From NCBI GenBank assembly GCA_025766275.1, contig JAFKAC010000081.1, positions 204,043-268,042 of the forward strand: 64,000 nt of DNA, in the 5' to 3' direction. How positions within the stretch are numbered: the stretch's first letter is position 1; the number at the start of each line of letters is the position of its first letter. This DNA is from Lactarius indigo (taxonomy: Eukaryota > Basidiomycota > Agaricomycetes > Russulales > Russulaceae). A model generated the notes under the pieces. It was not told the origin of the DNA, did not search any database, and saw only the letters and a list, made by a program, of their open reading frames with translations. A program made the translations under genes and the position numbers. Positions 1-10,592 of this stretch are shown piece after piece.

Positions 1-693
1 TTGGCGAGGGCCATGGTGCGGCGCACGGGTGCATAGACGCGGAACGGTTGCGTGTGGTAGAAGTAGGCGAGGAAGGCGATCGTCGCTGGTATGTGGATGA
101 ATGAGTATATCCTGAGAGACGGACGGGGGGACGCCAAATTAATGTTTTGCCTCGTTTTTCGAAGCGAACATACACACGCACCGGTTAAGCGCGGAGAGGG
201 CCCACGCGTGATGCATTATGGTATCCTGAACCTTGTTCTCCCATTGGATGCCAATGTGCCGCTCAAACTCTAGCAGCTGGATGGCGTGGCGGCGGGCAAT
301 GTCGACGGTCCCGTCGTCGATGAACAATACCGCCGAGACGGCACGAGCGATCTGGTAGACCCAGTATGTGAGGCCCCAGTAGAACACTTCGAGGATGAAC
401 GGGAAGCGGTAGAGGGTGGTAGAGATCCAGTTGTTAGCGTAGCGGGAAGTGTCCCGTGGCTTGAAGAAGCGGAGGGAGGAGTGGCGTGTGTGGGAGGTAG
501 GTGAAAAAGTGGGAGAGGGGAGAGGGGAGTAAGCACGGGACACGGGGGACAGTGGACGGCGGTTGATGATCACGCCAGCCGCGAGAAGAGAAACGACGAC
601 GAGGGGTTCTATGAAGATGCCAAGAGCAGACGCCTGTGCATTCAGGTGACTGTCGTCGGTGAACGGCTGAACGAGGGGGGGAGCAGAGGCCAT
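1..693 (-). CDS. PAP2-type membrane phosphatase, 5' part (runs off the left edge)
   Basis: Exon 1 is 693..182 and starts with MASAPPL. A 70-nt intron (181..112, GTGCGT donor, CAG acceptor) joins it in frame to an exon that runs past base 1. The protein is hydrophobic, with candidate membrane segments near residues 23-43 and 95-125. The stretch RHAIQLLEFERHIGIQWE, followed after the intron by YSFIHIPATIAFLAYFY, resembles fungal PAP2_3 proteins related to inositol-phosphorylceramide synthase. That assignment is from family memory. The catalytic PAP2 histidines would lie further left, outside the window, so the substrate cannot be judged. The Ser/Pro-rich stretch at residues 50-70 is either a cytosolic loop or a missed intron. 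Confidence 0.65.
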
Positions 694-3056
694 GAGTGTA
701 GATAAGGTGGGGAGGGGAAGAGGGAGGAGTGGGGGGCGTGGCCTTGGGGTTTAAGAATTAGATGGTTGTATCCTAGGGGCAGTTTTTAAAGGGTACGGGC
801 GGGTGGTTACCGTAAAGAAAGGAATCGGACTCGTGTGTTCCATGTTTGCGTCCGCAACCTAGTCTTGTGACTTTTTCGTATGAATCGCTACCGGGTGGGG
901 ATAGGCAGATCCGAACTTGTCCGCAGACCTGCTAGCAAATGGGAGGGGATCCAGGCGATACGTCAGCATCGGTCGGTCAAGCAATAAAATGCGGTACACG
1001 CGACCAAATCTCTTACCAACCGGTCATCGCATCAACTCGTGTGACCACCTTCTCTCGATCACTGCGCCGGCTACTTGTCCACTAACTCCACTGACTTGGC
1101 AGGAAAATGGGAAGGGGAGGGCTCTCGTGAATCTCATTCTCCTTCGGTTGGAATCCAGAACCTCTTGTGGGCAATTGTGGGTCGCTCTGATCGGGGTTTT
1201 GGGTGACTACTAGGACGCCGGCCATTCACGGTCATTCGTGATGATGGCCTGATGTTGGACGAGCTAAGATCGAAACCCTTGAAACCCTTGCCGCCGGCAG
1301 CGATTAGAATAAGATCTCAGATCACTTTAAAAAACCTTGTTCTCAGCTTCAAACAGTCAGGATCATCAACAGAGACTCAGAGACAGCCCACCTTTTGTCG
1401 TCTTGGGTAAACACCGGACCCATGCATGCTAAGACAAACCAAGTTGGTCAAACTCTCGCGTTGCCCCGTCAGGGATGCCGATGGCTGCCGGCTCTGCCCC
1501 GGCGGCCGACCGGCGCCGAGAGATATGCCAAGAACAAGAAGCTGCACAAGTGAATGGAGCACGCTCTTCCGCAGCGCACCGCAGCGAGAAGGCTAGTCGG
1601 TCACTACTAGATAATCTACTGTACCGTACTTTACAGCAACTAGTGGCGGGAGCTTTTTTTTTTTTTTTTCAAAAGAACAGTCGTTAGGCGGATTAGGGGT
1701 TTTCGTAAAACCCCTTGGGAAAACTGATGAGTCGCGACCGAGCTAGCCCACTGAGTCGCGCTCCGTGGCCATAAATCCACTCACTCCGTGGTCTTCGATG
1801 TTCCATGGAGCACAGGAAGGTAATATGCATTGATGTGCGACACTCCCAGCCGGAATTTTCCTGCATTCCTCTCCATCGTGGCTATTCCGAACTTTAATCC
1901 GTTACCCTCTGACCTGCGGGCGCATCGCCACTGACGTTTGGGGGTCGTTGCGGCATGTCACGGCGCTGAAAATCACCTATATTCCGTATCCGTCGCGGCT
2001 GAAAGCCTTCGACTACAGTAAAAGAACTGATTCGCGACGTCACGGATTCCTATGCCATCTTCTCTCCACAGTCAATTGTATGTCTTTCGTATTACATCTA
2101 ATACACTGCAGTCTCTCGAAAAGATGTTCGTATCATATCCTCTTCGGTTCCTCAGAAGCGCAATGGATGCTTTCGTCTCTCTTCCGATAGTCAAGACTGT
2201 AAGATGATCCACAAGTCAATCGACAGTCCCCATGTGTACATTGGACGGTGGAGTTATCCCCACCTTTTTTGCTTGATGTCAGTGGGTTAGGGTATACTGT
2301 AGCGCATCCGCACCCGTCTTCTCCTTCGCTTCCTGACACTTCCCTGGCCGATCGGCGGTTTTCGAACTTGGCGCCTAGGCGTGGGATGTATGATGTCTCA
2401 AGGAAACCTAGGACGTGTGACCCTGATCATGATCACTGTCGTTCTCTTCACCATCACACTTTCTCGTCGACTGACATCCAGCAAACGCGTTCGAGCCGAC
2501 CCATGTAGATGAGTAGTCGAGTTTTTCACACTTATTCTTGCATCTGATTCTCGCTTGTCAATTCTGGCAGGACATGCACTTTCCTTGCCCAAAACACGCA
2601 CGGGGCATTAATCTCAACCCGAACCTGGTAGGGTCTGATATGTCGAAGCACCGTGATGATCGAGCATCCCGCCTGAGGTTTACCGTGCTACGAACGGAGC
2701 GCTCTGCTGTCACACGTTGCCAGTCGTTCTGTACACTTCACACGCCCATTCTCGGGAACGCATCAAAATGCCAGCCCTTCCGCGATAAGTAAGATAAAGA
2801 GAGGCTAATTCTGTATAGAATGCTCCGGGTGGAAGCCCGGGATCACGCGGGGCGAACTAGGCAGGGTCGAATCCGAGCTATATATGAAAAACGGAACCCG
2901 CGTCGTACTGATACTGTAGTTTCCGAATTTTGCCTTTCTGTCTCCTCGTTGCATTCGGTTGGTGCAAAGACAAATGGGCCACTTCTTTCGTCGAGCAGGG
3001 TCGAGTCATTGATTGGTTGGTTATGTAATATGATCTCAAACTCCCCCCGAGTCCGA
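694..3056. other. Intergenic region, no gene recognised
   Basis: About 2.4 kb with only short ORFs (under 100 codons) that resemble nothing I know and show no spliceable continuity. It has a poly-T run near 1653-1669. The left 100 bases are the likely promoter of the PAP2 gene. The rest separates that gene from the NLR relic. Confidence 0.5.
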
Positions 3057-3660
3057 GCTGCACCTCTGTAAGTTTCGAGCCGGTTGAAAACCAAAGCCTC
3101 TTTGCTTGTCGCGACATCCTTGGCAGCCTATAATATTTTCAACATCAGAATGATCTACCTTAAGAATAGATAGGGTACTAACTAAAAGGAAGGTACTGAT
3201 GCTTGCTAAGATCACTTTCGCATGCGAAAATACCTACAAAATATATATCAGAGAAGCTTACCTTGGCCCAAATGTCGAGACTTACCAGACTGACGCCCTC
3301 GGAGATGGCGGCAGAGGTTGGGATCAGTCAATTCGTCAATCTCTCATCGCCACTATGAGCTTTGGTCGACTTCCCGAACTTGAAGCACGGCAAGGATAGC
3401 GCAAGTTGAGTCGCATGATTGCAACTGGGAGGCCAGTGGGTCTGTAGTAGGGTCCTTCTAGGTCTTCTTTTAGTACGGTTTCCAAGGCAGCATTGAAGAC
3501 GGCTTGGAGGTATGAGGAAGCTGAGCCTGCGCATGTGGTTGTCTCGGCATGCCGGGAAAAGTGGTCTTCGCGTACAGGTGGGAAACAAACGCGTCGGCAA
3601 GTGCCGATGCAAACGCGAACGCACGTGACGATAGACGCCCCACGGACGAACATTGCGTGT
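3057..3660 (-). pseudogene. NLR relic A: broken 5' part of a Goodbye-NACHT-ankyrin gene
   Basis: On the minus strand this matches exons 1-3 of the four intact NLR genes downstream. Exon 1 homology runs from about 3540 to 3265 with several frameshifts and a stop (GAGAGATTGACGAATTGA). Then come intron 1, a clean exon 2 (VFSHAKVILASISTFLL), intron 2 (3182..3128, 55 nt) and the start of exon 3 (AAKDVATSKEAL). Homology jumps internally to NRLETY and stops near 3057. NACHT and ankyrin parts are absent. The 5' flank up to about 3660 also matches the flanks of the other copies. Intron 2 here begins GTTAGT, whereas the intact copies have a GC donor. Confidence 0.8.
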
Positions 3661-4361
3661 GGCAGAAGCCTGAGGAGAATTGCGACATCAAAGAGCGCCT
3701 ATCGATGCCCGGACGCATACACGATGCTTATACGTTCCGAACACATTATCAATGGCAGCAGCAGCACGTGTTCTCCGATCAGCGTTCAAGTTAGCGCCTT
3801 GCGGTAGCAGCGGTATCACTGGCCGGCCGTAGCCGTACTAACTCATACCAGTCCTCGACTCTGTTGTAGAACCCGACAGTCAAGAACGATTCGTAGCTGA
3901 GAGCAAGATCTGACTCATGCTACGCTACCCGACCCCGACCACCACAACTGAGAGCTCGCCGGCTCAGCGGATGTCGAAGTCAAATTGTTCGTCTCTTTAC
4001 ATTTCTGTCTTATGCTCTCACACAGTTTTTTCTAAATAAAATAAAAAAATACCTGAGTTCCATGTCATTGGTCGCTATGTCAGGTCTTCCCACCAGAACG
4101 ATTCCGGTCGCGCAGTCATCGAGATACTCTTGGCCCTCTTCGGTCAAAGACATTATACTCGCATTCTGACTTGGTGAATACTTTGGGCAGAAGCACAAAT
4201 AAAAATGTCGTCTCATTCTTGATGAGAGCATCTCCTTTGGTTCAGTAGAACACACCGGATCCGGTTCTACGGAACTATGATTCCGTATGCGCCTCCTTTG
4301 ATTCCCTGTGCCGTAAGTTGGCTAGACTCAACCGCATGTCGAATAATAGGCCACGCAAATA
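3661..4361. other. Spacer between NLR relic A and the LCB1 fragment
   Basis: No recognisable coding sequence. The ORFs here are short, unspliceable and unlike any known family. It probably contains the breakpoint that joins relic A to the LCB1 3' fragment. Confidence 0.4.
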
Positions 4362-4847
4362 GACACGATTACCGGATCGGTTAACAACAGCCTCAACCCA
4401 TCGAGTGGATTCTGCGGGGCTCGGGCTCACCAACGCATCAACGGCACATTCTCCGTTTTCTCCGCCGCTTTCCCAGCGGTCTTGGCGGTCTCTGCCTCTG
4501 ATGGCATCAACATCCTGAGGAATACACCGTCGACTTTGAGCACGCTGCAGAAGAGCGTGCACGCGATCTGGGCCATGCTCAACCGGGTCGAGGCCATCAG
4601 GATCCCTTCCCATCCTGCCTTGGCGGTGCCTTCTACATCAGTGTCTACGAAGCCACCGAACCCTGCAACCACTATGCCATGTGAGACACCGTCGTTCGAC
4701 ATCCCGGGTGAGGGGCGCCTACTGCAGGGCATCGTAGACGTGGCGCTTGTGCAGGGCGTGTGGATCCACGCGCCGGACGGTCCGCCTCGCCATCGAGCAT
4801 CATGCATCAAGGCCGCCGTCGTGAAAGCGCTCACGAAGCGCAAATGA
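4362..4847 (+). pseudogene. LCB1: LCB1 3'-end fragment (serine palmitoyltransferase subunit 1)
   Basis: One open frame reads DTITGSVNNSLNPSSGFC, then HQRINGTFSVFSAAFPAVL, ASDGINILRNTP, RIPSHPA and ends KAAVVKALTKRK before TGA. These are C-terminal features of Lcb1, the non-catalytic subunit of the ER enzyme that condenses serine with palmitoyl-CoA (family recognition). The N-terminal two thirds are missing. After GVWI about 35 residues of the normal C-terminus are deleted, so it cannot be functional. It lies just past the 3' end of NLR-B, pointing at it. The same arrangement recurs at NLR-D and NLR-E. Confidence 0.75.
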
Positions 4848-5247
4848 GTGCGCCTACTACCGATCCCGGGGCTCTCCGGTCATCATTTTGTCTTATCTTC
4901 TCCCACCGTTCACAGTTATATCACCTCAGGTAGCATATTACAGTAACGCATACATGATGTAGTTAAGCATGTGTTAGGGAGCATTGATCGTTTGTCGCCA
5001 AGTTGTGTGTGAAACATGCTCGATATACAATTCGCGCTTTCCTGCATGGGGTAGAACACCGCCTTCATTCTGGGGGTATACCGTGACACGGCTCTCAGGA
5101 TATCGACGACAGGGGAGCGCGTATTCTGTGAGGTTCGTCAACTCATTAACACCTCAGCAGCACCACTTCCGGTTTCATCTAGCAGCTATACAATACTTCT
5201 GGTATTACATTTCTACGTACCGTTAACCGAATGTGAACGCGTATACA
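4848..5247. repeat. Conserved 3' flank of the NLR cassette, copy 1
   Basis: The stretch holding TTTTGTCTTATCTTCTCCCA, ACAGTTATATCACCTCAGGTA, a short AT-rich part and the NLR 3' trailer recurs at 10220-10592 and 15306-15724, and inverted at 35385-35747. It spans the convergent LCB1/NLR 3' ends, so it probably carries both polyadenylation regions. No coding sequence was seen. Confidence 0.7.
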
Positions 5248-8200
5248 CTACGGATGGGCCACAGCACCATGTTCTAACAGCAGCTCCCTCATTTCGTGCT
5301 GTTTGGCCACTTGAAATGGGGTCCTGCCCTCACCATCCTTCTCATCTACGTTCGCTCCATAACTGAGTAGCAACCGAGCGATCTCCAGGAACCCCATTAA
5401 CGAGGCTTTATGTAATGGAGTTGAGTGGTTGTCGTCACATGCATTTGGGTCTGCCCCATGTTCCAATAGTCGCTGCACGACGCTGACCCTCCTTTCCTCC
5501 GGATGATGACCAAAGTAGGATATGGTGCTATGTAACGGAGTTTCGCCTTTGTCAGCCCGCGAGTTGACGTCCGCTTTATGGTCGAGTAGCACTTGGACAG
5601 CTTCGAGTTCTTGATGGCGTGCTGCCAAGTGCAACGGTTTCTTATTGTCATCCAACTGAGCACTTGCATCTGCACCGTGATTGAGTAGCCACCGCATGAT
5701 ATCGACGCGTCCATCGATCGACGCTGCGTGTAGTGTAGTCCAGTTGTCTTCATCCCGAAAATCCACATCTGCGCCACGCTTGCGTAGTAAATTCGCGACA
5801 CCGAAGTGTCCTTTGTACAAAGCTGCCGAAAGTGGGTTTACGATGTGACCACCACTTGCATTTAGTTGTTCGGGATGCTTCATGATCAGACGTTCTGCTA
5901 GGTCATAAGCTCCACATAACGCAGCATAGTAAAGCGGGGAACCGAGATGCCGCTGTGGTGGGTTACGCAATAAATAAAAAATCCAGCGTTCGTCCCTGTC
6001 GTACACCCGAAGCCATGCTCCGAAATATGGCTTGGAGGCGTCGAATAGGTCATCCATCCCATCTTGTACGCGAGATGACACTCCCTCGAATCGGGCATGG
6101 TCCACCCAGTGTCGAGCAGCGTATTCAACCAGAGGAAATCCTTTAGCATCGGCGTGTTCGTCCAACCGGAGAAGTGTTCCCAGGCACGCCTGCGCCAGTA
6201 TCGTATGTGCTGCACCGAGATTAACATGAAACCGGGAAACATCTCCTTGTGACTGTGCAAGGCGAGGCGATGTGAGGTATTCTTTCACCGAAAAGTGCGA
6301 GAATTGCACCACCCGGAAATCACCGTCAGGGACAACGGTGATCAAACTTGAGCACGTCGAAAGTACGGCCTCCTCTTGATCGTCCCACCGCCAGTCATCC
6401 TTCAACTTCGGAATCCCTCCGGAGTTTGACGATTGAAAATCGAATGCCAGTAGTTCTGCGAGCTCCTCAACTCGGAGCGGCCGGACAGCGACAGCAAGGC
6501 ACTGTAAAAGGCGATGGGCGTTATTCCTTTGAGCTTTATTGATGCCCCTCAATATTCGTTCGTATGTCTCGTCCAGGGTCTCAGGCAATTCATCAAGAAA
6601 TTGACGGAGGTTCGGTGGGAAGCAATGTCGCAGCGCGTCCAGCTGGCAAAATACCCATCTGAACCTGCGCGACAACGTAAGAAACTGCTGTCAACATAGA
6701 ATAGCTTGATGTCCTCACATTCCATCAGATCTTTCTGTCAGCGTCTCAATAACGAGCCTTTTGTCATTTGTTCTCCATCTCCTCATTGCAGTACTCGGGG
6801 ACGAGTTGACGACGTTTCGAACGTAGTCAGCGATATCCGTTTTTTGCCCACTTTCGTCATGCAGGGAAACCGAACGGGACGCCAGCGACCCGAGGACAGC
6901 TCGGATGTCGACCTCAGGGCGACTGGTCGCGCAAATGTGAAGTCTTTGTAGGTCAAGGTCGACGAGCTCCTTCACAAGTTGGAGGACCTCATCACGGGGA
7001 GATGGAATTCCAGGCGAGTCTGGACATTCGTCGAGCGCGTCAAGGACAAAGAAAATTGGTTTCTGTCCCGGCAGTCTCAGCATCTCTTTGAGGCATTCTT
7101 TCAAAGTGTCGTCACCGGGTTGATGAGCGCCATTCTTGTGTGAAATGTAAACACGGTTGAGAACGCCACAACAAATACTAGAGGAAGTAGAAAGTTGGGA
7201 TACGAGAGAAAGTAGCAGGTCGCGACAGCTTTGCTTATCGAGATCCCTGAAGTCGAAGTAAAAGTAGGCCAAGACGGCCGATCCGGCTTCGCAAACGGTC
7301 ATGATGTCTTGAATAATCGAGGAACTGGAGAATAATGAGCCTCTAAATGAAGTGAGAAAGGAATAACAAACCAGATGACACTCTTCCCGGAGCCCGCTAC
7401 GAAAACCGAAATCTGTCAGAAAATGCGAGCCCGAAAAATGCTGACAGAACGCACGCTTTCCGTGGATCCACAAGAGAGAGCCAGTAGACTTCCATTCGAT
7501 GGAGATATTTCCTTGAAAGAACCACACAGCCGTTCCATTGTGTTGAGCCTTTCGTGCAATGTTGTGATTTGTGGATGGATCCGTGGGAGAGAGCCACGCT
7601 CGTAGGAGTTGTGTTAGCTGGTTCCCTGTGCGTGGGTTTAAACACGAGCAGAGAGCAACGGCAAGGTTAGGGCATCACGAACACTTGATTTCGTCTATGT
7701 CTGAAAGGAAAAAAAGTTAGAAGGTATCAGTGACTAGCTGGACAAAAGTCGCGCACCGTCAATGGCTATTTGAACCTTTTCATCGACACGCTGCACTTTG
7801 TCGCCCACGTCCGCCACTTTACCGTCGACTACATTTACTTCATCGCGGACAATGTGTGTGATCCTTAGGACCTCTGAAAGTGCCATCCGAGTCTCCTCTT
7901 GTGTCAATCTGTCTAGCTTCTTGACCGCATCCTCCAGATCAGTCCTTCCAGCCAATCTCTTCAGGAACCTTTCTGCGCTTATTTCAGTGAGGATCGAAAT
8001 ACAGCCAATCAGAAACTCACTTGCTGATCCGCGCCTTAGCTCTTTCGTTGCAATCCCAAAGATCGTGAGCACTTCCACCATTATCTCTGTGATTATGTTT
8101 GTCATCGCCGCAGTCGGTGTCACCTCTGTATAGGTTTCGAGTCGTTTGAAAAAGAATCCGATACGTTCGAAAAGCTCTGCGAGAGCATCTTTACTCGCCG

Positions 8201-8662
8201 CGACATCCTTGGCGGCCTATCATACCTTCAACATCAGATCGATCCGTCGAAATAATAGATAGGGTACTTGCTAAAAGGAAGACACCGATCCCTGCGAAGA
8301 TCACTTTCGCAGGCGAAAATACCTACAGAATATATGTCAGAGAGGCTTGCATCGGCTCAAGTGTTGAGAATTACCAGACCCACGCCCTCCGAGACGGCAG
8401 CAGAGAATGCATACAGGACATTCACGGTTGGAATCAACCACTTTGTCAATCTCTCATCACCACTGCGAGCTTGGTCGAATTCGTTAATTTGGTCTTGAAG
8501 CAAGGCAAGGATGGCGCTAGTTGAGTCGCATGATTGAAACTGGGAGGCAAGTGGATGTGCGACAAGATCCTTCTTGGTCTGCTTTTGGTACGATTTCAAG
8601 GCAGCCTGGAAAATGGCTTGGAAGCGTGAGGAAGATGTGGCTGTGGTTAGTGTCTGGGACAT
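5248..8662 (-). CDS. NLR-B: Goodbye-NACHT-ankyrin NOD-like receptor (995 aa)
   Basis: Nine exons: 8662..8375, 8322..8272, 8216..8021, 7972..7757, 7700..7683, 7625..7455, 7396..7372, 7324..6719, 6664..5248. The sum is 2988 nt with no internal stop. Residues 1-250 form a fungal Goodbye domain (MSQT start, PAKVIFAGIG, RLTQEETRMA). Next come the WLSPTDPSTNHN linker, the P-loop GKPGSGKS assembled across introns 6 and 7, Walker B FFVLDALDECPD, TSRPEVDIR and FSHFSVKEYL. Seven ankyrin repeats end at LLEHGAVAHP. Such STAND proteins are thought to act as cytosolic ligand-gated switches in non-self recognition; the ligand is unknown. Exon 5 is only 18 nt, 42-63 nt shorter than in its paralogues. Intron 2 is GC-AG. 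The last ankyrin repeat is shortened by several residues. Confidence 0.9.
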
Positions 8663-9300
8663 GACAGGAATGGCGACTGCAGAGGAACTGATCAAGTTTG
8701 GCGGAGGACGGTCTTCCCGCAGGTGAGGACGGGAACGGGGAATGTGAAAACTGAGTACTGAATACTGAGTACTGAGCACTGGCAGATACACTGCCTCCTA
8801 GTAAGATGTCGGCGACTGCCGATGCAATAATATAGGCGCGAAGATAGACGCGCGGACAGACCGAGATGCTTTCAGGACTCCCAGCAATTGCAAATGCTGG
8901 AAGACCTCTTTATGCCTCCGGTTCGATAATTTACTTGGAGTTATGCTCAAAGGGTGGAACACAGGATGTGTGACTATGATCCTCGCTATGATCGCCTTAG
9001 ACCAGCTTCGAAGGACCGACGTCGACCCTTGCGTCGACCAACTTCTGAACGGGCTCATTTGACCTAAATTGGAAACATCTACCCACGCTCGGGCAGTCCG
9101 AAACGGAAGCAGGTATTTCCTTGGGTATATCCCTCTGAATTGTGTTCTGGACAGTCTGCTTTTTGGTTGAAGAAACAGGGTTCATATTGTAATAGATGAG
9201 GCCAAATGTGTCGTTCCAAAAAAGTCAAAAAGATTGCCAATGGATAAGAGCTTTCGGGCGGATTGGAATCACATCCGGACGATGGCGATCTGCAGAACAC
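8663..9300. promoter_or_regulatory. Divergent promoter region between NLR-B and the SFM1 pseudogene
   Basis: This corresponds to 19099-19676 at NLR-D, where the same spacer separates the start codons of an intact NLR and an intact SFM1. A short direct reiteration of the unit TACTGAG/AATACTGAG lies near 8749-8785. The NLR-B frame stays open for 43 codons upstream of the chosen ATG. I kept the MSQ start because all four copies share it. Confidence 0.45.
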
Positions 9301-10219
9301 ATGGAAGACGATGACCCGACGACCCACGCCCTTCCGCACTGGGTGAAGCTCGAGTATAAGGTGAGTCCTGCAGCAGCGATATGACCACCGAGCCGCTCGC
9401 TGATGTCCCATCTTTCTCTCTCTCTCTCTCTTCACACCACCTACTATTGGATTATGCTCGCTCGCCTACCATAGTACATATGTACGCTCGCCGGCCCCGA
9501 CGGGGACGTCGCGTTCACGCACCTCTCAAGCGCAGCAGCTGCCGCGCTCACCACCGCGCCGCCGCCCCTGCAGATGATATACCAAGAACCGCAGGCGCCG
9601 GATGTCACGAGCAGGGCGTGCTCGCGCTGATGCAAACCTGCGGGATCGCACGCCAGCGCGTATGTCAACTGGACCCCAAGGCTCCCAGGCGCGAGCGCTG
9701 AACGACGGTGACGCGGGCGGGTTTGCGTGGTTCCTTTTCGGCATGCGCCCTCTCCTTCCCTCGCGGTGCCTACGAAGTTAAACCCGCTACGCAGGGTATA
9801 CTTGGTATGCGTGCTTTGCGTCGTTTGATGGTGGTGATTGTTGATGCGTTGAATCGGATTTAGGTGAAGAACCGCCGCGAGACCGGACCGCTGAGCTACG
9901 CGCGCTTGGTTTCCCGACGCGGTATTTGGGTCCCGTGCAGACGACGACGGATACGGCGCTCGGCGTGACGAAGCGCGTCATAGTAGATCGCGGTCCGTGT
10001 CTCCCTCCTTCGGTCAAAAAAAATGACTGACGGCTTTGTTCACGGGAACAGTACCACTCGATGAGATCCCCTACGTCCTACGTTCCACCTCGCGTTTGTT
10101 GGCAGCTTCCTAACAGTTTTGTTCTTTTGCGCAAGATTACCCGACATTCCGCTTCAACGCGCGCGAGAGCATCGAAATGCCCTTTCGTGCGTCGTTTCTC
10201 CCCACTAACGACGGATATG
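9301..10219 (+). pseudogene. SFM1: SFM1 pseudogene 1 (SPOUT methyltransferase, truncated)
   Basis: Exons 1-6 align with the intact SFM1 at 19677-20748: MEDDDPTTHALPHWVKLEYK, the CTLAGPDGD region, the 10-nt micro-exon GGTATACTTG (about 9794-9803) and the RFNARESIEMPF region. It is dead. Exon 2 is frameshifted to an early stop. The donor after FFG is AT instead of GT. An insertion breaks the GDDPPRDR region. The intron 5 donor is CT and its acceptor is destroyed. Homology ends inside intron 6 near 10219, where cassette 3'-flank sequence begins. The last exon is missing. Confidence 0.85.
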
Positions 10220-10592
10220 ACACACTCCCACTATCATTTTACTTTATCTTCTCCCCCATTCACAGTTTACATCACCTCAGGTAGAACCCTACAGTAACTC
10301 TATTACAGTAATGCATGCATGCGGTGAAGCATGAGTTAGGGAGCATTGAACGTTTATCATTAAGATGTTGTCAGTATGCAAGTCGGGTATTCCCGCATAG
10401 GGTCGAACACCGCCTTCTGAGGGTTTATGGCTCACGGGCTATCGGCGACTGGGGAGCGCATATTCTGTGACGTTCATCGACTCATCAATATCACACCAGC
10501 GCCACTTCCGGCTTCATCTAGCAGTTATACAAAGACTTCTGGTAGTAATAGACTTCTATGTCTCGGTAGCTAAAACGTGAACGCATATAACC
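10220..10592. repeat. Conserved 3' flank of the NLR cassette, copy 2
   Basis: It starts at ACACTCCCACTATCATTTTA, directly abutting the truncated SFM1 intron 6. It then follows the flanks at 4848-5247 and 15306-15724 base by base with small changes. Unlike its sisters it carries no LCB1 coding sequence, so this copy's breakpoint lies 3' of the LCB1 stop codon. Confidence 0.7.

Noticed and set aside
1653..1669. Poly-T run as a retroelement tail
   Set aside because: No target-site duplication or reverse-transcriptase-like sequence nearby. Similar runs occur in ordinary fungal spacers and introns.
8268..8271. GT donor four bases inside NLR intron 2 (GCAA/GTACC)
   Set aside because: Using it shifts the frame before AAKDVAAS. 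C and E lack the GT altogether, so a GC donor explains all copies.
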